Part shown: positions 1-8,500 of the stretch, piece by piece | Position numbering within the stretch: position 1 is the first letter of the stretch | Layout of the letters: every line of letters starts with the position of its first letter | NCBI GenBank assembly: GCA_022424925.1 | Contig: JAKMGM010000106.1 | Span: 1-25,150, forward strand | Direction of reading: 5' to 3' | Length of the DNA: 25,150 nt | Origin: Candidatus Poseidoniaceae archaeon | GTDB lineage: Archaea; Thermoplasmatota; Poseidoniia; Poseidoniales; Poseidoniaceae | Translations under genes and position numbers: made by a program | The notes under the pieces: generated by a model | The model's database searches: none | Told to the model about the DNA's origin: nothing | What the model saw: the letters and a program-made list of their open reading frames with translations, nothing else

Positions 1-612
1 GCCGAGGATAGACCAATCCGACAGCGACTCTAATTCGCACTCGACCTGAACCAGAATGTTGGGGATACGATTCTCTGGCAAATGCAAACCCCACCGTGGT
101 GCGAAACTCGTGAGTGCCGTGGCCAGTGCCGAAAGTCCCGATTCCCTGTTCGTAATGAGCGAAGTCCAAGTGTTTGAGAAACAGACTGCATTCGACTCCG
201 CCCATGAAGCAATACCGCTTTCATCGTCCACTCCTCTGTCGTACGGTGTACAGGATAACGTGGCCTGTAGACCCAATTCCGAATATGCATGAACGATTTC
301 GAACTGTTGTTCGAGGAAGTCCGGCCAAGCAATATCCATTTCCTTCATCTTCTCTTTGTCACATCCGGCAGAGTTGAGGGTTGTAGGAATGGACACTTTG
401 CCATCTCCAGAACTCGAAAGGTCGGAAAGAAAACGACGCAAACCGTGGCCGCCGGTAATCACTGAGACGCCGGAAACATGAGCGTGGTCAACCTCAACGA
501 ACTCGGTTGCACCGGCGGTACCGGCAAGGTCAACAACGAGGCGAGCCGCTTTTTGTCGGGTTGGCCCTTCCTCACCGGCCAATTGGGATGCGAGGCGTTG
601 AGGGATGTCCAT
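1..612 (-). CDS. Aconitase X catalytic (large) subunit, N-terminal part; probable phosphomevalonate dehydratase large subunit
   Basis: This is the first 204 codons of a gene that leaves the window at its left edge, so no stop codon is present. It reads MDIPQRLASQLAGEEG at the N-terminus, matching the usual aconitase X opening. It continues with a VDHAHVSGVS segment (residues 41-50), IPTTLNSAG (75-83), SCTPYDRG (120-127), WAESNAV (137-143) and TNRESGLSALATALT (154-168), all family landmarks. C121 lies where a cluster ligand is expected. In archaea this family, with a separate small swivelling-domain subunit, dehydrates mevalonate 5-phosphate in the archaeal mevalonate pathway. Bacterial relatives act on cis-3-hydroxy-L-proline. 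The protein begins directly with the catalytic domain, so it is not the fused form. The ATG at 612 fits the family N-terminus; an in-frame GTG at 636 is possible. I saw no Shine-Dalgarno site. The family call is strong; the substrate is inferred. Confidence 0.88.
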   Translation of the reverse strand, partial: MDIPQRLASQLAGEEGPTRQKAARLVVDLAGTAGATEFVEVDHAHVSGVSVITGGHGLRRFLSDLSSSGDGKVSIPTTLNSAGCDKEKMKEMDIAWPDFLEQQFEIVHAYSELGLQATLSCTPYDRGVDDESGIASWAESNAVCFSNTWTSLITNRESGLSALATALTSFAPRWGLHLPENRIPNILVQVECELESLSDWSILG

Positions 613-727
613 GGCACTCGCAAAGCGAGGACGCACATGAACTCACCCCCACGCCAATACTGGTTGAAAACAATGATTCCTGCTTGAACCGAAGGTTTTG
701 ATACCTTTGACGGGTTTTACCGTAATC

Positions 728-2950
728 ATGTCATCTCCTCCCATGATGAATACCGACGCCCCTATTGCAGGAGAACCTGCACCGACGCAACCACGCAAAA
801 ACCAACCCCATTTTGCACCACCACAGAGCAAAGCCAACCCACCACAACAGCGGCAATCACGACGGGCTACAGCCCTGTCCGTGGTTCAGACACTGATGTT
901 GATTCTCGCCCTCTCGCTCTCGACCTATGCATACGCTTCAATCGATTCCATGCCGGAACAGATTGGCACAGATGGTACCAATGCCTCAGAAATGTTGGTT
1001 CGAACAGAAGGAAGAGTTGCAGATTCAATATGCACTGAAGGAGGCGCTGAACTGTTCCTCGGAAACGATCTCAACGCCAACGGGTATCTTGACGAGCAAG
1101 AGATCACCTCTTCAACGAAAATATGTCACGGCAAAGAAGGTCTCTCCGGCCCGCAAGGAGCTCACGGCGCTCCTGGTGATGATGCTGCAGGGATGCTTGA
1201 GACGGTCGAACTCGAACCGGGTTCCACCGAATGTTCTCAAGGCGGTATGCTCATTCACAGTGGTACCGACCACAATTCCAACGGTCAATTGGATGAAAGC
1301 GAACGTGAAGCAAGTACGCCAGTGTGTGACGGCCGCATAGGCAGCGACGGAAACGATGGACTGGACGGAAACGACGGTGCGTCAGGCGTCCAAGGTGCCT
1401 CAGCACTGGTCGAGCAAGTGAGGGTACCGGCATCTGTGTGCAGTTCCGGCATTATGCTCAATTTCGGCATTGATGACGGTCAATTCGAGGGTACAGCATT
1501 CGACGGCGTATTGCACGACGATGAAATTCGGAGTTCGATACGAATCTGCAATTCACCGCTACAGTTCGGCCCGATTTCCGACTTTGCGAGTGGAATCGCA
1601 GACGGAGTATCTCCAAATTGCGACGCCCTCGTGTGGATGCAGCAGCAACAACAGATTCTGATGGCCGGTGTCAACGGCATAAACGGTTGCGAACTTTGGG
1701 TTAGTGACGGTACCGAAGCCTCAACACAACTCTTGCTCGACATCAACCCGTCGGGAGATTCACTGCCCGGTCAATATCTTGGGTTGCACGCTGCACAAAC
1801 GCAGTCCGGTGAACGAATCTTCTTCGATGCCGATGATGGAATCAACGGAAGGGAACTGTGGGTCAGCGACGGGACAATGGCTGGAACCCAGCAACTGCAC
1901 AGCAACGACCAATCGATTACGCTGTCTTCATCATCCAACATCGTCAGTTGGAAAGAAGGTGTGGTGGTCAGTGATGCTTCAGGTGACTTGTACTGGTGCG
2001 ATGCTACAACCATCCACCCCTTGTTTGAACACCCAATGTTCTCGAACGAAGCGCAGCAACTCATCGAGGGGCAAACCCTCGGTATGACCGCATTGGGCAG
2101 CGATATGCTGTATGCAAACGAAGAGAACATCCTGTTTTCAGGACACATAAGTGGTGATGTTGAACCGCATATGCTCCAGTCTGATGGAACGCTCACCTCG
2201 TGGAATGTCTACGAACAAGGGTCAAGTGAACCATCTGCACCGTTGATATTCAACGAGACCGTGATTGTTGTCGCTGAATCACAACAGGGTCGGCAACTTG
2301 TTCAACTCATGGATGATGGTACGTTTGACTGGCTCACATCGTTGCAGAATCAGGGCACTGGAAGCCCTACCACCCATGTTGCTGAACATCTTGGCATCCA
2401 CTTGGTACACAATACGTTGGTGTTCGACGCCCTTACTTCTGGCGTTGATGCACAAGCGTGGGCGCATGACCTCGCAAGTGGGACAACACAGATGCTGTCA
2501 ACAAACATTGTCGAACCGGGCGATAGGGCTGGAGGCATTGTCCATGATGAGCGGTTGTGGTTCGATTGTGTTGCACCGCAGGTCGCCCATGAACTCTGTT
2601 CCACTGATGGAACAATGGAAGGCACTCGCGTCGAGACAGATTTGCGACCAGGTATTGCGAGTTCGGAAATCGTTGCCTTCGCATCGCATGGAGATACGTT
2701 GTTCTTCATTGCTTCAGGAACCATTGATGGCTTTGAAACCGGTTCCTCGCTGTGGTACGCTTCGAGTGGTGATGTGGGGTTGGCTTACGACCCGTGGCCG
2801 GGGGTCAACAACAACTCTGGTTCAGGAACATACGGTGAATTGGTGTGCTCCGAGCACCATATCTTGTTCGCATCGCATGACGGTTCGAGAGGTCATGAAA
2901 TCCATGCGTGGAGTCACGGCGCGCTCACCGAAGAATGGCTAATCTGGTAG
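728..2950 (+). CDS. Membrane-anchored surface protein with collagen-like spacers, EF-hand-like cysteine modules and ELWxxDGT repeats
   Basis: The protein has 740 residues from the ATG at 728. The open frame extends upstream only to a TTG at 698, which I do not favour. A proline- and glutamine-rich segment (residues 1-45) precedes one hydrophobic helix (about 49-70), so it is probably anchored with most of the chain outside the cell. Residues 95-275 hold three similar modules with two cysteines each, two of them with a clear Asp/Asn-rich loop (DLNANGYLDE, DHNSNGQLDE), resembling the DUF7151-type domain. Short Gly-X-Y collagen-like runs separate them (about 136-156 and 202-225). Residues 300-740 look like a beta-propeller with ELWVSDGT at 322-329 and 377-384 and a degenerate HELCSTDGT later. 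ELWxxDGT proteins are common extracellular proteins of unknown ligand. The stop codon abuts that of trhO on the other strand. No enzymatic motif is visible. Confidence 0.85.
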   Translation: MSSPPMMNTDAPIAGEPAPTQPRKNQPHFAPPQSKANPPQQRQSRRATALSVVQTLMLILALSLSTYAYASIDSMPEQIGTDGTNASEMLVRTEGRVADSICTEGGAELFLGNDLNANGYLDEQEITSSTKICHGKEGLSGPQGAHGAPGDDAAGMLETVELEPGSTECSQGGMLIHSGTDHNSNGQLDESEREASTPVCDGRIGSDGNDGLDGNDGASGVQGASALVEQVRVPASVCSSGIMLNFGIDDGQFEGTAFDGVLHDDEIRSSIRICNSPLQFGPISDFASGIADGVSPNCDALVWMQQQQQILMAGVNGINGCELWVSDGTEASTQLLLDINPSGDSLPGQYLGLHAAQTQSGERIFFDADDGINGRELWVSDGTMAGTQQLHSNDQSITLSSSSNIVSWKEGVVVSDASGDLYWCDATTIHPLFEHPMFSNEAQQLIEGQTLGMTALGSDMLYANEENILFSGHISGDVEPHMLQSDGTLTSWNVYEQGSSEPSAPLIFNETVIVVAESQQGRQLVQLMDDGTFDWLTSLQNQGTGSPTTHVAEHLGIHLVHNTLVFDALTSGVDAQAWAHDLASGTTQMLSTNIVEPGDRAGGIVHDERLWFDCVAPQVAHELCSTDGTMEGTRVETDLRPGIASSEIVAFASHGDTLFFIASGTIDGFETGSSLWYASSGDVGLAYDPWPGVNNNSGSGTYGELVCSEHHILFASHDGSRGHEIHAWSHGALTEEWLIW

Positions 2951-3775
2951 TCAACGCAAGTGAATGCAATGCGGGCAGGACTCTTCGATGCGGTAGTCCG
3001 GTGATTGCTGTTCTTCAACCGTGAGCGGTTGGCGGCAGGCAAAGCATTGGACGACATCGCTCTGTTCCAAATCCGGGCCGAGCGCAACTCGGTGATCGAA
3101 AACAAAGCAATCCCCCTGCCAATGGTCGCCACCGACCTCTTCGAAGTACCCGAGAATACCGCCTTTGAGTTGCTTTACATTGGAAAAACCAGCATCCATC
3201 ATGACAACGCTCGCTTTCTCACAACGGATACCTCCCGTGCAGAACATCACAACTGGTGTATCCTTCATGGCCTCTGGAAGTCCTTCGATGGCTTCTGGAA
3301 AGGCACGGAACGATTTGATGTTCAAATCGACTGCATTTTCAAACGTCCCCAAGCGTATTTCGTAATCGTTACGTGTGTCGATAATGGCCACTTCTCGACC
3401 CTCATCCAACCACTGTTTGAATTCTATGGGCGTGATTTCATCCCCTGTTCGTTCCGATGGTTTGACATTATCCATACCGAGAGAGATTATTTCTTTCTTC
3501 AAACGAACATTCATCCGGTTAAACGGCTGATAATCCGTGTACGAATACTTCAGTGACATGTCTGAAAACCGCTCATCTTTGCCGAGGAAATCAAGATAGG
3601 CATCAATACCAGCTTGCGACCCTGCCAAAAAGAAGTTGATGCCTTCATGCGACAAGAGTATTGTTCCCCGCAGCCCTGATTGGTTGCACTGGTCGAGAAA
3701 CGGTTGGCGAAGCGCATCTCTGTCGGGTAAATCAACGAAACGGTAACCCGCAACATTGGATATCTGCCCCACCAT
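2951..3775 (-). CDS. trhO: tRNA uridine(34) hydroxylase, rhodanese-domain protein TrhO (YceA family)
   Basis: The 274-residue protein has the whole TrhO architecture. An N-terminal acylphosphatase-like domain (about 5-95, with RGTILLSHEGINFFLAGS) is followed by a rhodanese domain (about 110-215) with the signature FCTGGIRCEKA; loop cysteine C179 is the likely persulfide or catalytic residue and C185 follows. A C-terminal cysteine pair set, CFAC (244-247) and CPHC (267-270), probably binds zinc. The family carries out oxygen-dependent hydroxylation of U34 in tRNA anticodons, giving 5-hydroxyuridine. The ATG at 3775 gives the usual N-terminus for the family. The gene lies 39 bases downstream of nadE on the same strand and may share its transcript. 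Its stop codon touches that of the convergent surface-protein gene. TrhO is mainly known from bacteria, so horizontal acquisition is plausible. Confidence 0.93.
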   Translation of the reverse strand: MVGQISNVAGYRFVDLPDRDALRQPFLDQCNQSGLRGTILLSHEGINFFLAGSQAGIDAYLDFLGKDERFSDMSLKYSYTDYQPFNRMNVRLKKEIISLGMDNVKPSERTGDEITPIEFKQWLDEGREVAIIDTRNDYEIRLGTFENAVDLNIKSFRAFPEAIEGLPEAMKDTPVVMFCTGGIRCEKASVVMMDAGFSNVKQLKGGILGYFEEVGGDHWQGDCFVFDHRVALGPDLEQSDVVQCFACRQPLTVEEQQSPDYRIEESCPHCIHLR

Positions 3776-3814
3776 GGTTTGCCGAGTGAACTCGTCTTTT
3801 TGTTCGTTCCGACA

Positions 3815-5581
3815 TCAATATCGCCAATCATGACGAGATGCCAGTGGGCGTCGCCATCCCTGCCCAAACGCCCGATTTGAGACACGGGGTGCCGGTGACA
3901 TTTGCCAGCGTTTGTGCTCACTGCGTTCAAGTCGTGTCAGGACTTCGACGACGAGGGTATGCTCAAAGCCCTTGTCAGCGATATCCTGTGCGTCCAAACC
4001 TTCCTCGATATGGCAATGAAGTATCGCATCAAGAACTGGATACGGTGGCAAAGAATCCTCATCTTTTTGGTCCGGAGCAAGTTCTGCCGACGGCGCTTTC
4101 GAGCGGGTTGAGACATTTATTGGAGGTGTGTTGCCCAATTGCTCGGCACGAGCGTTGAAAACATCCGCCATTCCATAGACCTGCATCTTGTACAAATCAC
4201 CGATGGGTGAATAGCCACCCGCCATATCACCATACAATGTACAGTACCCTTGGGCAATTTCTGATTTATTGCCGGTTGCTATTGCCATTCGACCTTGAGC
4301 GTTGGCATGGGCCATGACAAGTAGGCCACGCAATCGAGCCTGTAGATTTTCAGAAGCAACCGGATGTCCTGCCTGAAGCATGCCACCAATCGATGCTTCC
4401 ACAGACCCGTGGAGTGCGTCAATTTCGATGGTATCAAAGACCAGTCCAAGTGCTTCAGCCGTGTGTCGTGCATCATCGATGGAATGCTGAGATGAATGTC
4501 GACTGGGCATCGCTATACCGGTCACGTTACTCGGCCCGACTGCTGCTGCTGCAATGCATGCTGCGACAGCCGAATCAATTCCGCCGGATAAGCCGAGAAC
4601 GATCGAGTCGATTCCTGACTTACGGCAGTAATCCGAAAGACCGGTGACAACAGCATCGGTAAGGTCTTCCAGTACCTCTTTGTCCTGCTCGTGTCCGTCA
4701 TCATCGGGTGAGAGGTGGCGAAGAACATCGTCACCAATTCGCAGTGCATCGGGGGCATCAGATGGAATCCAGTGGCACTTTGAAGCATCGTCAATGTCAA
4801 CCATCAAGACGCCTTCTTGCCACGAAGGAGCGATGACAACTCGACCATCTGGCCAAGCCACAAGTGAATTACCATCAAACAGCAGGTCATCGTTGCCTCC
4901 AACTTGATTGGCCAGAAGGAAGGGGTGGTCGAGAATCGCTGCGGCAGTACGACAAACGTGAATACGGGAACTGAGTTTATCCGCATGATAAGGTGATGCA
5001 GATAGATTGACCGTTGCATCGAGAAGTACGCCCTGCCGCCCCCATTCCGCAAGGTGTTCTATCGGGTCAGCCGCATACGCAGAAGGTGTAAGTCCTGCCG
5101 ATTGCCAAGCATCCTCGCATACCGTAACGCCAAGGTTGAGATTCGCTATTGTTCGAGCGATTCCTGAACGATTATCCGGTTGAAAGTAACGCGCTTCGTC
5201 AAAAACGTCGTAGGTTGGAAGAAGCTGCTTTCTGGCAACCACGTGCGAGTTCCCTTCACCACTTGGATGTGAACCGGAAGAACCTGCTCGAACGACTCCG
5301 TTTGAAGGCAATTGCCGTTTGGCTTGTGGAACAACCGGGGAACCGACCAAAACAGGAATATCAACGCGAAGTGAACTCGCTTTGTTTTGAGCGAGTGAAA
5401 CAAATTCTTCTTGCAGTAACAAATCCCTTGGAGGGTATCCCGAAATGGCCAATTCTGTGGTGACCGCTACGCTGGCTCCGCGAGTCGTTGCAAGCGATGC
5501 AAGACCTTCCAAGCGCTTGGCATTCCCGTTCAAATCCCCAACCGTTGGGTCCACTTGGAGAAGGCCAATCATACGACGCAT
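3815..5581 (-). CDS. nadE: Glutamine-dependent NAD+ synthetase
   Basis: This 588-residue protein fuses a nitrilase-type glutaminase domain (about 1-265) to an ammonia-dependent NAD+ synthetase domain (about 300-560). The glutaminase triad is visible as E43 (TELAISGYPP), K118 (ARKQLLPTYDVFDE) and C155 (VCEDAW). The ATP pyrophosphatase loop LSGGIDSAVA has its SGGIDS core at 332-337, and the downstream ATGNKSE, GYCTLYGD and DLYKMQVY segments are typical of the family. It converts deamido-NAD+ to NAD+ using glutamine-derived ammonia and ATP in the cytoplasm. The ATG at 5581 is preferred over the one three codons later because AAGGTGA lies four bases upstream of it. It starts 17 bases after the giant surface-protein gene ends and is followed by trhO. 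Length and motifs are normal; many archaea have only the single-domain ammonia-dependent enzyme. Confidence 0.96.
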   Translation of the reverse strand: MRRMIGLLQVDPTVGDLNGNAKRLEGLASLATTRGASVAVTTELAISGYPPRDLLLQEEFVSLAQNKASSLRVDIPVLVGSPVVPQAKRQLPSNGVVRAGSSGSHPSGEGNSHVVARKQLLPTYDVFDEARYFQPDNRSGIARTIANLNLGVTVCEDAWQSAGLTPSAYAADPIEHLAEWGRQGVLLDATVNLSASPYHADKLSSRIHVCRTAAAILDHPFLLANQVGGNDDLLFDGNSLVAWPDGRVVIAPSWQEGVLMVDIDDASKCHWIPSDAPDALRIGDDVLRHLSPDDDGHEQDKEVLEDLTDAVVTGLSDYCRKSGIDSIVLGLSGGIDSAVAACIAAAAVGPSNVTGIAMPSRHSSQHSIDDARHTAEALGLVFDTIEIDALHGSVEASIGGMLQAGHPVASENLQARLRGLLVMAHANAQGRMAIATGNKSEIAQGYCTLYGDMAGGYSPIGDLYKMQVYGMADVFNARAEQLGNTPPINVSTRSKAPSAELAPDQKDEDSLPPYPVLDAILHCHIEEGLDAQDIADKGFEHTLVVEVLTRLERSEHKRWQMSPAPRVSNRAFGQGWRRPLASRHDWRY

Positions 5582-5585
5582 TGTA

Positions 5586-5592
5586 TCACCTT
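5586..5592 (-). promoter_or_regulatory. Shine-Dalgarno site of nadE
   Basis: On the minus strand AAGGTGA stands four bases upstream of the ATG at 5581 and is complementary to the usual 3' end of 16S rRNA. Most other starts in this window lack such a site. It lies in the 17-base gap after the giant gene's stop, which suits translation of nadE as an internal cistron of a longer message. It also decides the nadE start in favour of the first ATG. Confidence 0.6.
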
Positions 5593-5598
5593 ACGAGT

Positions 5599-8500
5599 TC
5601 ACTTGTGCTGGACAATCTCGCCTTCAGCGTTCTTGTACCACCATTCATTGGCGTCCTTGTCATGGTACCACCAATACCCGTCAGAGCCCATCACCCAATC
5701 TGTCTGTTCGGTGCTTGAAGAAGGTGTGTCTTGAGCTGCAACAGCTGCAACCGCAGTTTCCGTCATCGATGTGGTTTCGTCCTCATCGTCATCTTCATCA
5801 TCGTATTCATCCTCCAGTTCTGATGAATACTCGTCCCAATCGTACTCAGCCTTCGACCCACGATTCAGAGTCATACGGCGCGCCCAAAGGAGACCTGTCG
5901 CAATGATGGCAACGAACAAGAGAGCAGCAAAACTTCCTAGCAATGGATGAACATCTCCGAACACTCGCTCAGAGAACGATACATCTCGTTGAGGGCGAAC
6001 GTCGATTGAGGGTCCAATTGAACTCAGTTCACCTTCGAACTGAACTTCGACCCATTGCAATCCAGTTTCGGTAGGGTTCCAGTCTGTTGCCACTGGAACA
6101 ATTCCGCCTTGGGGAACTTCAACATTGATTCGACGCAGGTTTGAGCGGTTTCCATCAGCACGTACCTCGGTGAAAATCACGTCGATTGAGCCATCAAGCG
6201 TCCCCGTATTTTCGACGTAGGCAGTAACAATTGATGTTTGACCTATCTCAATGAGATACCGTGAATACGTGATGCTGTTGCTCTGAAGTTCAAATTCTGG
6301 TTTGAGCCAAATCATATCCCAAACCGCAACTGGAGACCCGGGGGCAGTGCCTCCCAAGCCCAAAACTTCGTTCCCAGCGAGGTCTCGTCCGGAAACATAG
6401 ATATGGACAGAGAGCCGGTTTTCGAGCATTTCATCGGTGATTTCGCTGAGGTTGAACGAACCGATTACTTCCAACCGTAAGCCGGTGATATCTGAACCTA
6501 CCAAACTCAAAGGTTCAATACCGTCTCGAAGACGGTCACCGGTTGCTTTCTCTTCAACCCACCAAACAAGTTCCAGGGATTCGACTTCCAAACCTCCGGC
6601 CTCGGACAGTAAAATCTTCACTTCATGTGCTTCGGGTTCAAGCACCGAGAACGGTCGAGGGTTCGCAACTTCAACGGGTTCTGGCCCCGTTCCGTCGACA
6701 ATAATCCAACGAACTGCATTTTCTTGGTTGGTCGCATCAACACCTTGGCCTTCCAAACAGCCCACGCTCCATGTTAGCGGCAGCGTCTGGGTTGTTGATG
6801 GCGCTTGCAAAGCGACCGACCAAATGCCCTCAAGTGAGTTTGCTGACACCGAAGAACCTGCGAACAATACATCGACAGCACACGCAAAGTCTGGAATCGT
6901 GCCGGTTTCTGAAAACACGACGCCGCCAGCGATTTCAAACGGACTGTCAGGCGCCATTCGAGCCCCGTCGCCGAGCAATGCACCCTGTGAGAGAATAATT
7001 GAGACGCTCTCTTCAGGCACTTCAAGTGCCGCTGAGAAACGCCATCTGTGTTCAGGGAATACGCGGAATTCTTCTTGACCTGCTCGGTCAATAACACGAA
7101 TGCCGGGCTCTCTGCGAGTTTCACCTAAATCAGGCGTAGTCCAAGCGAGTGAGAAATCCACATGCAGTGTCATGTCAATTTCATACGGATCTGCAGGACC
7201 ATCGGAACCCAGCATTTCACAATCTTTGATGATGATATGAGGGCTAGTCGTCGTGCAGTTACCGGTTTCAAACTCCCAGCGAATAGGAAGGGTATCGCTG
7301 CCTTGGTTGGAGGCCAGTTCGACAACTACCGTTGAAAGGTCAGAACCACCGTTCGGCTCAGTCATATGGACATCGATGCTGTACGGCATCTGGGGATGAA
7401 GCCATGGATGCTTACCGTCGGTATAGGAAAACGCATTCGGCGCAACATTCGGTGCCCCGTCAATGGCCAGTTGATACATGAACAGGTGTTCATCCGTTGA
7501 GTCGGAGCCACCGAACTCCAATGGATGTCCAGCATCGTCAGCACCGGTCAGGTAAACCGCTACTTTCTGACCGAGGCTGCCAGCTGTATCGTCAATCATG
7601 AACGTGTATTGCCCGATAAGAGGGCTCAAATCGTTTGGAATGAACAACGGGAATGGTTGATATTCTCCCTCATCGGGCCACTGGTTTGAATTGTCATCAT
7701 CAAACCACTCTCGCCAAACCATGGCTTGAATGTTGGTTGGAAGAATGGGTTGGTCTGAAATTTGAATGTGTACCGTTTGTGTCGATGATGGCATTCGATG
7801 GTCGTAGCGGTCCATGTTAAATTCCAAAACTCTGGGCGATATTGTATCGATATGGAACGTCCGTTCAATCATGTCAAAGTCAGGGTGAACTGAGCCGTTG
7901 ATTGAGGACAACTCAATTCGCCATGTCAGTGGGCCGTAGGTGAATGGCACCGTGTCAACATATGTCCAACTGTTCACATCAAGCGTCGTCGTGTTCGCGA
8001 CCAGTACCTCTCCACGGTAGAGCGAGAGCATACCCTCGCCGTCCATGAACGCATCAATCGTGCTGACGTTTTCAAAGCCTACAAATGCGGAAATATTCAA
8101 CTTTGTATACGGGAGAAGATAGTAATCTGACGAGCCGAGAACTGCACCCTCGTCCTCGTTCGAGAACGTCACTCGGTTGAGAGTCAAATCGTTTTCATAT
8201 GCTTGAGAACCGAAGTTACCGTAGGTAAAGGTGCTCGGCATCGAGAACACGGAATTTGAAAGTTGCAACCGTGTCGTAATCTGCATGGAATCTGCATCAT
8301 CCCAGAGTGGAAGGATTCTGAACTGAACCTCCACAAGAACACTTGACCCCGATTGATTCACCGTCATCCAGTCCGTAGGATGAAGTTCGATTCTCTCGTA
8401 ATCACCGGTACCGAATGGCGTCGCCCCAGAAACCGGAACAGACCATGTTGCGTGGTACGCATCGTCATGGATATCGAGGCGCACCATGCTTGGGGCGACG

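Noticed and set aside
613..727. Small gene or RNA in the 115-base gap between aconitase X and the ELWxxDGT protein
   Set aside because: Only a trivial 5-base hairpin (617-629) and no convincing start, structure or promoter box was seen.
1638..1658. Polyglutamine run in the surface protein
   Set aside because: It is only five glutamines with mixed CAG and CAA codons and gives no sign of repeat instability.
3005..3556. Open frame of 183 codons on the plus strand opposite trhO
   Set aside because: It is a shadow of trhO; the minus-strand protein has full family motifs.
3550..3930. Possible frameshifted fragment across the nadE-trhO junction
   Set aside because: Both flanking proteins are complete at normal length, so no frameshift needs explaining.
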